In this document: one piece after another, positions 33,531-44,269 of the stretch | How the letters are laid out: each line of letters starts with the position of its first letter | Position numbering within the stretch: position 1 is the first letter of the stretch | Origin: Adiantum capillus-veneris | Lineage: Eukaryota; Streptophyta; Polypodiopsida; Polypodiales; Pteridaceae | NCBI GenBank assembly: GCA_014529385.2 | Contig: CM043970.1 | Coordinates: 41,409,279-41,473,278, forward strand | Direction of reading: 5' to 3' | DNA: 64,000 nucleotides | Position numbers and translations under genes: made by a program | Notes under the pieces: model-generated | Told to the model about the DNA's origin: nothing | What the model saw: only the letters and a program-made list of their open reading frames with translations | Database searches by the model: none

Positions 33531-34760
33531 AATTTGCTGATGACACCAACATAATGATATGGTGTCTATACAGTATTTCTGGAAATGTCTCAACTTATTC
33601 TGTTTAGCAAGTGGATCAGTCATAAATCACCATAAAACAGGGTTCAAATGTTCTGATGGCTCTTCTCCCAATTTTGTAGTGGATGTAGGATGCAAAGAAA
33701 TACAAGATGGTGTTATATCCAGACTATTGGGGATACCCATGGGCTTTAAGGTTACTTTCTCACAGAGGTTTGACTGGTTACTCGACAGATTCCGAAGAAA
33801 GTTGTTTGGATGGCAGGCCATGCAAGGATCTCTATCCTCCAGATTTTTTGTACTGAATCACTATCTGTTGTCTTCACTGACCTGCTTTCTCTGCTGTTGG
33901 AAACCTTCACAGGTAATGCTCGATAAAATCATACAGCTGGCCAGAAGATTCTTATGGGGCGGTACTAATTCCTTCAACAGAATTTCCAAGGTCAAGTGGG
34001 ATACATGCTGCCTCCCGAAGTAAGAAGGGGTTTGGGGATCCTTAATATATATAAGTAAGCTCACAAGCTTGCTGCCAAGTGGATTATGAGGGTAGCAGAT
34101 TCAAAGGATTTTTGGGCTTGTCTTATCAAGAAGGATGTTCATTCATTCGTAGTTCAATCATATCCTAGTTGGAGTGGCTTCTCCTTCAGAGATATACTAA
34201 CCACTCCTTTCTCTATCAAACCTACTGGTTTTGAGCTGATCAAGAAGCTGTGGACTTCCTGGGAATAAATTAAGAAGGATCTCTCTCTCCCCTCTCACCT
34301 TATCTTTAACTATCATTATCTTCTGCAGGATTCTTTGTGGATTGTCTAAGAAGCTCAAGCTGGGACTGTCAAGGAAATCCCTTGTAGCTTTCAAGAGAGG
34401 GATACACTCTTGGAAAGATGTATTCAAGGAGCGTGCCTAGCTAACAACTAATGCTTTGATAGAACATTATGGTGTCTCCAAGGCATGTGCAGAGGAGATA
34501 TCCTCGAGGATAACCAGATTCAAAGACTTAGTGCTGATCAGTAAATAAAGTTTTCCCTCAAGAGAAAAAGGGCATTGCTGGAGTCATCTACTCAAGGTAT
34601 TCTGCCAGGGGTGTGATAGATGATAACCTAAGAAGGAAGCTCAATCTCAAATGGGGCCTAAATTGGAGCAAAAAACAATAGGTCTACAGGTTTTGCTGCA
34701 TATGGGCCTTTTCCTCGGCCATCAAAGTCAGTTTTCTACTTGTTAGGAAATAAGACGTAG
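33531..34760 (+). pseudogene. LINE ORF2 C-terminal part: RT active-site box to C-terminus
   Basis: FADDTNIMIW at 33534 is the RT catalytic F-A-D-D box. After a frameshift the frame gives CLASGSVINHHKTGF and LLGIPMGFKV (the conserved L-G-x-P x G motif after the active site). LFGWQAMQGSLSSRFFVLNHY and LARRFLWGG then follow, all standard in plant LINE RT thumbs. Decayed C-terminal sequence continues on the plus strand to about 34760 (RDILTTPFSIKPTGFELIKK). It is the same LINE family as 200-1990. Confidence 0.8.
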
Positions 34761-35264
34761 CTAAATAGATAATTGAAAGACCATATTAGGTAAAGTGGGA
34801 AAATCCCAATTCCCAGGTTTGGACAACTTTCAATATATCATGTACAAAATATAGAGATTTTGTCAAAAATTTGAGTTTTCTTAAGGTCTCATTCCAGTTT
34901 ATTCACATACAATACACAATGAAAACAACTAAAATACCATGGTTTCAATCAATTGGATTATTAGGAGACGAGTATATTGCATCCATTATCATTGTCTATG
35001 TTCTAATGTCCTACCTACAACTTATCTCAACATGGAGAGCTTGGTTTCTAGGTCCACCACTTGTCCAAGTTAATGTAAAAGTGACTCAAGGTTCACAACT
35101 TGTGAAAGCAAGGATCCATTGAGGAATACAATCCACTTGGCTATTTTTCCTTAATTTATTGCATGTGACATTCAAGCAAGGTCCACTTCTAATCTTTAAC
35201 TTCTTAATTTGAGGCATGGGGCATACATAAAATATGTAGAATATGCTCTATTGCCTCATAGGAA
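34761..35264. other. spacer with a short inverted piece of the array motif
   Basis: No gene is seen. At 35035-35115 the array core appears in reverse (GGTCCACCACTTGTCCAAG) just before the forward array starts. The same arrangement is seen at 44280-44350. Confidence 0.5.
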
Positions 35265-36715
35265 GGTTGGTTTCAAGGTGAACTTATCCATGCTAGCCTA
35301 TCTTGGAGAAATGATGGAGCTTGCTTCTCTCCTTGTTTCAATGGAGACTAGCTTGGACAAGTGGTGGACCTTTTCTTCTCTCTATGTTTCAATAGAGTTA
35401 GCTTGGACAAGTGACCTTGGAACAAAACCCCCGTGTAAAACATATCATGGGTATTCCAAGTGACTAGAAAGATTACCATTTAAGATATAACCTTATAGGT
35501 TGGACAACTGGAGCCTGGATTGGAGAAATGGTGGACCTTTGATTCTCTCCATGTTTCAATGGAGCCTATCTTGGAGAAATGGTGGAGCTTGCTTCTGTCC
35601 ATGTTTCAATGGAGACTAGCTTGGACAATTGGTGGACCTTTTCTTCTCTCTATGTTTCAATAGAGTTAGCTTAGACACGTGGTGGATCTTCAAACTAAAC
35701 CAACTACTATCAATGTTTCGTAGCTTGGACAAGTGGTGGAGTGTTCTCCTCTCCATGTTTCAATGGAGCTTAGCTTGGACAAGTGTTGGACCTTAAAACA
35801 AAAACCCCATGTACAACATAGCATGGATTTTCTAGATTTCAATGGAGTCTAGCTTTAACAAATGGTGGATCTTGCCTTCATCCATGTTTCAATGAAACTA
35901 GCTTGGACAAGTGGTGGACCTTGTAACAAACCCCCCCATGTACAACATATCATTGGTTTTCTAAGTGATGGGAAGGAATACCATTCAAGATATAAACTTA
36001 TAGCTTGGATAAGTAGTTGATTTTAAAACCAAATTCATCATAATACAATGAAATACAGGTCAGCCAATTCCTAAATCTTGAGACCAAACCTCCTATGCTA
36101 TTAGAGATAATATATTGGATAAGTGGTGGACCTTCTATTATTTTCCCATGCCTAGTTTAGACAACCGGTACACTTTGGAGCTATAGAGTGGTGGAGCCTT
36201 GTTTCTATCCATGTTTTAATGGATCCTAGCTTGGACAAGTGGTGGACCTTGGAAAAAATCTTCCATGTACAACATATATGAGGTTTTTCATGTTTTAATG
36301 GAACCTATCTTGGACAAATGGTGAAGCTTGCTTCTCTCCATGTTGATTTTGGAACTACCTTAGAGCTACATGTTGATTTTGGAACTACCTTAGACAAGTG
36401 GTGGAGCTTTGCTTTTCTACTCTTCATAATACAATGAATTATAGGTTGGTTAAATGGTGAATCTTAAGACCAAACCTCCCATTTTACTAGAGATGATAGG
36501 TTGGACAAGTGGATCAACCTTCTATCATTTCTCAATGACTATATTGGACAATTAGTAGACCTAACATCTCTCTATGTTGTCTAGAGATGAGCTTGGACAA
36601 GTGATGGACCCTGCTTCTCTCTTCCCTTGGTTTACTAGTTTGAAGACTCAGTATATATACTTTCTTAGATCTAGCTTGAACAAGTGGTGGACCTTGTATC
36701 CACAATCTTAATTCA
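35265..36715 (+). repeat. satellite-like array A1, forward orientation, degenerate
   Basis: About 45-52-bp units carry the core AGCTTGGACAAGTGGTGGAC followed by CTTCTCTCCATGTTTCAATG. Its last 500 bp (about 36180-36715) match the end of array A2 (48430-48930), including the GTTGTCTAGAG and CTTCCCTTGGTTTACTAG blocks. Confidence 0.9.
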
Positions 36716-37540
36716 TTACAAAAAAGTATATGAAAAAATAACATAGGAATCTTGGTTTGAAGGTCAAGCAATTAGGTTCCAAATGCACATAATAATATAT
36801 TTTCCACCTATAAGAAAATAAAGTTAAATATGTTATCACCAAATTGACAAAGGTAACGTCCAAGAATTCTAGCTTTGCATCTTGTCAGATCTAAATCTTC
36901 ATCAAGGCGACATGCATGTATACATCAACTTTCAAGCCATTCAAGAATACATGCACTTAGATTCCATAGTTTTCTTTTCAAAGTCTTTTAGGTTCTAAAA
37001 CTCTTTCACATAAAGTATGTAATGACAAAATTCTTGAAGCAAACATTTGTGCCCAAGAAAAAGATCCCTCTCACATATTTAAAGTCCATGAATTCTCTGA
37101 TCCACACTTACAAGTTTTATTTTGACATCAAACATCAATTCTCTCATAGTTACAAATAAATGCAACCTCGATATGAATTGACAAAAAATGAATTTCTTTT
37201 ACTATATGACCCAACATAGACCCCAATCAAATAAAAAATGAGTCCCCAAAAATTTGGGTGCACTCTAGCAATACAACAGAGTCCCCTTACAATAGGATAC
37301 ACTCCAATAGTACATTGACGTCCCCTTAGAGTAGGGTGCACTCCATTGAAGTGTCCATAAAATTAACACACCTTTTTTTTTTTTTTTAAAGACTATATCA
37401 AATTATACAAATGTTGAAAGATACACACTAGAATAAAAAAAGCATCTTATGGCCATATTTATTCAATGCTTTCGTGTTGACAAGTACACACCAAGGACAT
37501 AGTTTGTCTCAGAATCACTGTACTGATTTACAATTGTGTT
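36716..37540. other. non-coding, with a short degenerate tandem repeat and poly-T
   Basis: No gene is visible. At 37228-37350 a roughly 45-bp unit (GAGTCCCCTTACAATAGG, GGTGCACTCCA) repeats about three times. A run of T lies at 37372-37387. Confidence 0.5.
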
Positions 37541-38116
37541 TCATGTATAGACTCTCTTATCTCTTGCATACAACCATCCTACCAACCATGGAATTATGGT
37601 TCTCTGCAAGAAGTTTTGAAGTTGCTCGGAAGTTTGCCTCCACGTCTTTGGAAATATAAGATATGTCCCTGGCATGTTCCACATCACCCTATATGGAGTG
37701 TCATCAAAAATTAAGGTATTGTTTGCATCCAAATCCTCAAATGTCTTCCAAATATCACTCAAATTTTTGTGATAAACCCTTGTAAATCCTAACATGATAT
37801 TTGGATTTTGGCAATTTTTGTTACTCATAAACACCTTGAACTTGGTATACTGCTCAGGAAAACATTTTTGTGTGATGCATTGCACCCTTGTTCAGTTATA
37901 GCAACTCCATATCCATAGCTCAAAGTATTCAGCACAAAAATCAAAAAAACTTTGTGCGTCTGGTCGCACCACATGATAAACTTCATCTTTATCCTCCACA
38001 AGTCGCATGTGTTGAGCCCAAGCTGGCATAGAATCTCCATGTTTCATTTCAATTGTCTTGAGAAGTAACCCCTCTAGATCCAAGATAAGTACTCTTTTGA
38101 TGTCCTTGAAAGCAAG

Positions 38117-38119
38117 TGG
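38117..38119. other. target site duplication of the CACTA element, left
   Basis: TGG directly precedes CACTACAAGAGG. The same three bases follow the right end at 43865-43867. A 3-bp duplication is characteristic of CACTA elements. Confidence 0.9.
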
Positions 38120-38149
38120 CACTACAAGAGGTTGTGTGCTCTTGTGACG

Positions 38150-38370
38150 CTGTTAGCGACGGAAATACACTGGGTTTTTATAACCCCCGGCGTTGCTAAA
38201 ACCGTCGCTAATAGCGTCGCTACGAGAGCGTCGCTATAGGCGTCGCTATAAGCGTCGCTATATAGAGACGCTCATAGCGACGGTTATAGCGACGTTTACA
38301 CAGAAGTCTATAGCGACACTTATAGCGACGCTCCAGAGCCATAAATAGCCACGGTTATAGCGCCGCCCGA
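38150..38370. repeat. CACTA subterminal repeats, left end
   Basis: About a dozen copies of GCGTCGCTAT or its complement ATAGCGACG lie in both orientations. In CACTA elements such subterminal repeats bind the transposition proteins. Confidence 0.85.
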
Positions 38371-38435
38371 GAGAAATTTTTTTTGGTGACAGGGCATTGA
38401 ATGCCCTGCCACCCATCAACCATATTGTACTTGAT

Positions 38436-41400
38436 TCACTTTTTAAAAAAAGTGCAAGGGTAGATAATTATCTTGAACCATTGCACGTCGAACAAGTCGA
38501 CAAAAGATCCTCTGTAATCTATCCTCAAAATCTCTTGTAACGTGCCGAAGTAGGTGAGTTCCGCCACCACAGGATCTGCATTAGAGGAACGTCGTCGACT
38601 AGACTGTTCAAATTTTGCCATGATTCCACAATCTTGAGTAAAATGCTTTTTGTCGATCCGTTCCACCCTAAAATGTCGACCTTTACACCATGCTGTTGTG
38701 TATGACTTATACTACAATGAACAAAGATTATGAGTGGCCGTTCAAACGTTTAGAAATAAAGTCACTAGCTAGTCGTACATTGCAAACTTACCTTGGTCGC
38801 GCAACCCCGAGAGTACTCCCACTCTTCCTCAGTCACTTCGTCACCGCATTGTTGTGCGCTTTTCAATTGGTTGTGCAACCATCTTAAGCTCATGAATGTT
38901 GGTAGGCTCTCCAGACCCGTCGGATAGTGCATCGATGGTCGTCTTCCCCGTCTCCACTCGATTTGTGCCCTTTGTCGCTCTTGCTTTGCATCCTCATATT
39001 GTGAAATCCACTTTTGCATCACTGGATTGTGAAGCATGCAAAATCGGTTGATTTTAGCCTCTAGATCTTCCGTCATCTTCTTCTCAACACCGAGATTGCA
39101 CATGACAATCCCAGATATGCGCTCATCATCTATGGTTCGCCATAGCGTGTCCCGGGCTTTATCAAATCCGTCTAGCCACTCTCCAATGTACACTAGTGAC
39201 TCTGATACCAACCAACCTTCTGCCATGCTACCCTCTGGACGTGCCTTTTGACGCACATATCCCTTAAGCGTTTTCATGAAACGTTCTAAGAAGAACATCC
39301 ATCTGGAATGAACTGTACCAGCTATTTCCACCTCATCAACTATGTGAACAAGAAGATGCACCTAAATGGTTAGCATGGTAGTAGGAAAATGTTTCTCAAA
39401 CATGCACACAAGCTCCGCAGCATTTAGTTTGGCGAATGGTATGCAGTCTACGTTGATCTCCTTTTGTGAGATCCATTGCACCAGCTTTGCAAGTTTGTAG
39501 ATTGTGTTACGGATGTCGAGAGACAAACATCCCTCAATGGCAACCGGTAAAATAAACTGTAAAGTATGTGCAGCAATGATATTAAAGTCCACATTTTATG
39601 CAATGATATTAAAGTCCACAATGAACGTACCTGACACATTTTATGCCAATCGTGTGACTTCAAACCGGTAAAATTTCCTTCTTTAGTAAAACACGTTCGG
39701 AGCGAGTGCATTACGCCAATGGGGGTCCGCAAAGATCAAATGGTCTCTTTTACTTTGCGTTCTTGGGCTCCTGTGAAAATCCATGGTGCTTTAGGGAGTT
39801 TTATCGATCCATCAGACGCTGTTTGCGGCCAATATTGCTCCATACGATCCACATTTCTAAGGTCAACTCTGGCTCCCAAAGTATCTTTCTTGCTGGTCAG
39901 ATGGTCCCATAGTAGATTACCCACATTCTTGAATATGTGCATTGGATCGAGCAAGTGATTGATCATGAGTCGGGGCCAGTATGGTAACTCGTACCATAGA
40001 GATAGTCTCTTCATCCCTGGAGGCAATCCTTCATCGCACATCTCCTTCTGCTCTAACCATGCTTGTGTAGACATCCTTGGTGGCTCTCTTCCCAAAAAGC
40101 CGTCGCGTAACACATGATTCTCTGGAAGATACGCTTGATGACCTTCGTAGATTTGCTTCTTCAGTGAGGGCGCCCTACGTGCATTCAGTCTAGGTCCACA
40201 TGTGACACATGCTCTGTATCCGCTTGTTTGAAGCCCTGCATGTATACACATGATAATAGATCAACTATGGGAAAAAACAAGATTTACAGTGTCTAAGTGA
40301 GGAGTGTCAATAGATCACCTGAGCATTCTGTTAGCCCGGGATAGTCATGCATGGTCCACATTAGAATGCCTCTGATCAAAGAATTCCGTTGTCCTGTGTG
40401 TCGGCTCATATCCACCACCTCTATGCCAATCCACAATTGTTGTAGCTCTTCCAATAGTGGACGAAGATACACATCCATATTCTCCACTTTATATCGCCCT
40501 GGCACAATCAAGCTTAGCCATAGGTGCCCCTTCTTCGTAGTCAACCACGGGGGAATGCTGTAGTTGACGATGACAACGGGCCATACACTGTAAGATGTTG
40601 ATCTTTGACCAAATGGATTTACGCCATCCATAGCCAGGCCTAAGCGCAAATTTCGAGCTTCCCTGGCAAAATCCGACCATGTTCCATCTATATGTTTCCA
40701 AGCCGCGCAATCTGCAGGAATTCGTAGCACACCATCCGAAGATTTATTCTCCTCATGCCATGATGCTAGGGCGGCCATGGACTTACATTCAAATAAATGC
40801 TTGATGCGAGGAAGCAGAGGAAAATGTCACAAAACCTTTTGTGGAATTTTTGTCCCGTGGAGATCTACTCGATATCTTTCGGAATCACATTTTGGACACT
40901 TCTCCATGTCTATGTATTCCCCTCTGAAAAGAATGCAGTCATTAGGACAAGCGTGGATAGAATTGTAATCCATCCCCAAGTTTCGTAAAATCTTTTTTGC
41001 TTCATCTCGGGAATCTGGCATCACATTGTCAGCTGGTAGTATTTTCTCTTTAAGCAATCTACACAACATAAAAATACGATACAGTCGTGTAAAAATCTAT
41101 CAGATCATTATACATTTAGAGTTTTATTAAAGTAAACTAATTGTAATAGATCACCTGAAAAGCGATGTGACGCTAGTGTCACTCCATCCAAACTTTGCCT
41201 GCATGTTGAGAAGAACCAGGAGTGCTTTCAATCTAGACATACGTGCTCCATTATACAATGGCGTATCGCCTTCACTTTTCATATCATCATAGATAAGCCT
41301 TTCTGAATCCATGATCGTCTCGATCATTTCATCAATCTCGGGCTCAAACATTGCCTCGTTGGGAATGTGCTCTGCATGATCATCCCCCGAGCTGTCAGAG

Positions 41401-41597
41401 GCTACATCTTGTGGCCTCACATATGCTGCTTGACCAAAGCGCCTGCGAACACGTCTATTGGGTTGCAAGATTGCTGCTTGTTGGCCAGCGTCAGAGTCCG
41501 ACGAGTTATAATTGGCAACAACTCGATCTATAATAGATGGATCGAACTCGCCAAATTCGCGAACGTACTGCAAAGAAACACGTCTTGTCCGTCGCAC
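38436..41597 (-). pseudogene. CACTA transposase, TNP2-like (Transposase_21, DUF4218, DUF4216)
   Basis: Exon-like minus frames follow in order from 41597. They are an N-terminal region (RRTRRVSLQYVREFGEFD), then 41069-40827 with a Cys cluster (CPNDCILFRGEY, CPKCDSERYR). Next is 40778-39736 with ARNLRLGLAMDGVNPFG and LLDPMHIFKNVG, the TNP2 core. Then come 39592-38765 with VHSRWMFFLERFMKTLKGYV and KARPEGSMAEGWL (DUF4218). Last is 38666-38436 with TYFGTLQEILRIDY and LFDVQWFK (DUF4216). Candidate introns separate several blocks (for example donor AAG|GTAAGT near 38791). A TAG near 39362 breaks the frame just before DUF4218. The protein would bind and cut the element ends. Confidence 0.88.
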
Positions 41598-41749
41598 AGC
41601 ATGCTTGCATTGATTACAAGGACATAAGACCCTCGTTGAGAGATAGGTGTTTCAGTTGGACGGTCCCACATCCTCGTCACTACTCATAATGAGGATAAAA
41701 ATCTTATAACCTGGACAACAAATTTAATATTCTATTGGCATTCTTCGTC

Positions 41750-41857
<108 letters not shown>

Positions 41858-42129
41858 CTCTAGTCATGTCCAATCCCCGCACACCTCGGTCTAGAGGTGC
41901 ACGGAGATCAGAACCACCGGGTTATAATCTCGTCTTTATTGGTCAATACCTATATTTGTGGGTACAAGAAATCTACAGACCCACGTCTACATGATACTGC
42001 ATGTAGTGGACAAAACCCCTTTGCCTCTTCTCTAGCTGTAGCACTTCACAGCATCTTAACATCTTTTCACAGTAGATCTTTTCATTGTTCGTCTAACTCT
42101 AAACCCTAAACCGTAAGTAATTCTTGCGT

Positions 42130-42290
42130 GGACTCGATCTAACGTAAATAAGCGTAAATCTAACTAAAAATAAACCTTAATCTAATTTAACGTAAGTCTA
42201 CATCTAACCTAATCTTTAACGTCTTTTGGGATAGTTTCCTATGACGTTAAAACTCTCTTCTTCTTGTGTGTGTGTGTGTGTGTGTGGGTA
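42130..42290 (+). repeat. direct repeat flanking the captured gene fragment, left copy
   Basis: It contains CGTAAGTCTACATCTAACCT and ATCTTTAACGTCTTTTGGGA, followed by CTCTTCTTCTTGTGTGTG. A close copy lies at 42820-43000. Confidence 0.8.
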
Positions 42291-42422
42291 AACCTAAATA
42301 AACCTAAGTCTAATCTAATATAACATAAATCTAAATCTAACGTAAATTATGTTATATTAAAAACAAAGAACTAAACTAACAGGGATTATAAGAACCTTAA
42401 AACTGATTTAACACATAATTTT

Positions 42423-42783
42423 TCACATAACTCGGCAAGAGTTGGCATTCTCATCACTAAATATGTGAGAGTCAACTTCCGGCGGTGACACTGCCTCATC
42501 TCCATCCACATCTGACGACAGCAATTGGCCCTTTGGACCGTTCTTGCTCTTGTTACTAACTTTGAAGTTGCTGTTGAATGACTAGAGGTTGTCTAGATGG
42601 TCATTGTTGGGGATGTAGTGACTCTTGCCGCCCAGAAGATCCACCTTCTTCCCTATCTTTTGAAGACATTTCACCAGTACTTTTGGATCGACGGAGCCCA
42701 CCATGAGTGAAGGCAGCAATACCCTATATTCCATTGAGGGCTTTCTTCACCCGCTTCATGCAGGCATCGCAGTCTATGGAGAC
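42423..42783 (-). pseudogene. captured fragment of a heavy-metal-associated isoprenylated plant protein (HIPP)
   Basis: On the minus strand from 42783 the frame reads VSIDCDACMKRVKKALNGI. This is the HMA metal-binding loop with C-x-x-C (CDAC). After one stop and a frameshift it reads VDPKVLVKCLQKIGKKVDLL, the second half of the HMA fold. It then passes one stop and continues through KSKNGPKGQLLSSD and a linker to SCRVM and a TGA. The last four residues (Cys-Arg-Val-Met) form a CaaX isoprenylation box, which defines the HIPP family. HMA followed directly by a CaaX tail suggests a trimmed or spliced copy. It lies inside the CACTA element and is non-functional. Confidence 0.85.
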
Positions 42784-42819
42784 CTAAATCTAATCTAATA
42801 TAACGTAAATCTAAATCTA

Positions 42820-43000
42820 GCATAAATAAACGTAAATCTAACTAAAAATAAACCTAAATCTAATCTAATTTAACTTAAATAAACCTAAATCTAATTTAAC
42901 GTAAGTCTACATCTAACCTAATCTTTAACGTCTTTTAGGATAGTTTCCTACGACGTTATAACTCTCTTCTTCTTGTGTGTGTGCGCGTGTGTGGATGTGT
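42820..43000 (+). repeat. direct repeat flanking the captured gene fragment, right copy
   Basis: It repeats the 42130-42290 sequence with a short internal duplication of AAACCTAAATCTAAT. The pair brackets the HIPP fragment. Confidence 0.8.
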
Positions 43001-43149
43001 GTGCCAATAAAAAGAGATAAATGGTATAACCTTTCTATCACCCATGCCAAGTATAATAGATTGGTTATACCATTTCCCTCTTGAATAATAGGTCTTGAGT
43101 TCAACTCCTCGTCGGCTAGATCTTTAGGTCTTTTAATTTTAATTAGTTT

Positions 43150-43400
43150 CCTACGACGTTAAATTAGTTTCTCTCTCTTTCTCTCTGAATGTGTGTGCGT
43201 TTTTTTGTTTATGCATGTTTTCTCTCTCTTTTCCTCTCTCAATGTGTGCGTTTTTTTTTTAATGCATGTTCTCTCTCTCTTTTCCTCTCTCAATGTGTGC
43301 GTTTTTTGTTTATGCATGCTCTCTCTCTCTTTTCCTCTCTCAATGTGTGTGTGCATTCTTTGTTTATGTATGTGTGTGTGCATTTTTGTTTATGTTTGTA
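43150..43400. repeat. tandem repeat of about 65-68 bp, four copies
   Basis: Units read TTTCCTCTCTCAATGTGTGC, then GTTTTTTGTTTATGCATG and CTCTCTCTC. The long plus-strand frames here come from the repeat and are not genes. Confidence 0.85.
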
Positions 43401-43428
43401 CTCTCTCTCTCTCTCTCTCTCAAAAACA

Positions 43429-43429
<1 letters not shown>

Positions 43430-43500
<71 letters not shown>

Positions 43501-43562
43501 AAGAGGGGAAGGGAACATGAGAGTGAGGAGAGGGAAGGAGCATACCTGGTTCTCCTTCCTCT

Positions 43563-43600
<38 letters not shown>

Positions 43601-43603
43601 AGA

Positions 43604-43647
<44 letters not shown>

Positions 43648-43650
43648 GAG
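43430..43650. repeat. (GT)n and (GA)n microsatellites
   Basis: Two blocks, each a GT run followed by a GA run (43430-43500 and 43566-43650), are separated by a GGGAAGG-rich spacer. Confidence 0.95.
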
Positions 43651-43744
43651 AGCGTTACCTGCTCCTTGCTTGAGGACGCCGAAAAACTCAGATCTGAGAT
43701 CTGAGTTTTTGGGCGCTCTCTGTTATTTTTTTTAGCCCAGCCGG

Positions 43745-43798
43745 CGTCGCTATGAGCGTCGCAAATTTACTTGTAAATTTGCGATGCTCATAGCGACG
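43745..43798. repeat. CACTA right-end subterminal hairpin
   Basis: The arms CGTCGCTATGAGCGTCGCAA... (43745-43770) and the reverse complement at 43773-43798 pair over 26 bp with one mismatch around a 2-bp loop. The arms are built from the same GCGTCGCTAT unit as the left subterminal region. Confidence 0.85.
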
Positions 43799-43864
43799 AT
43801 GGGAAAAAAAAAAATTTGAGCGTCGCTATGTGAGCGTCGTTAATATGAATAGCCTCTTGTAGTG

Positions 43865-43867
43865 TGG
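43865..43867. other. target site duplication of the CACTA element, right
   Basis: TGG directly follows the right terminal repeat CCTCTTGTAGTG and matches 38117-38119. Confidence 0.9.
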
Positions 43868-44269
43868 TAGGTGATAAGGAGGTGATTCATTCCTTGGACA
43901 AGGTCTTGGAGGAGGTTGGATGGGTAATTCAATAGTTTTCTTCAATTTATGCCAGCATATAGCCAATCCATTTTTCTGTAATGATTCTGAAATTAAAGAA
44001 CAAGAACACTTAATGCAAACACAACAATAGATATGAGTTTACATTGTCTACCCTAAGGTTTTATTAGATACCAAAATCCATCTATGATCTACTCATTAAT
44101 AGAAAGAAAGTCAAATTAAAATCCTGACTCTTTTTTATGCTACACTCTCTCTTAGTCTCAATACCATGGAGTTCAATTAGACTTAAGTCAACTAATAACT
44201 ACTACTTGTTGTTAAAGGTATGCTGAAGTGCATAAGGCTTAACCAATGCTCTAGTGTAGAATGGGTATT

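Noticed and set aside
34761-35264. Possible tRNA or small RNA gene in the gene-free gaps
   Set aside because: No cloverleaf, A/B box pair or conserved RNA motif could be recognised by eye here or in the other spacers.
37892-37894. TGA in FCP1b as selenocysteine or recoded codon
   Set aside because: The locus is also broken by a transposon and other stops of the same kind occur in dead elements; simple decay is enough.
42100-42370. CCTAAA/TAAATCTAA-rich DNA in the CACTA element as an interstitial telomere
   Set aside because: The units are variable and lack consecutive CCCTAAA copies; it is simple AT-rich repeat.
43189-43704. 171-codon frame rich in Cys, Val, Arg and Glu
   Set aside because: It is translation of GT and GA microsatellites and a tandem repeat.
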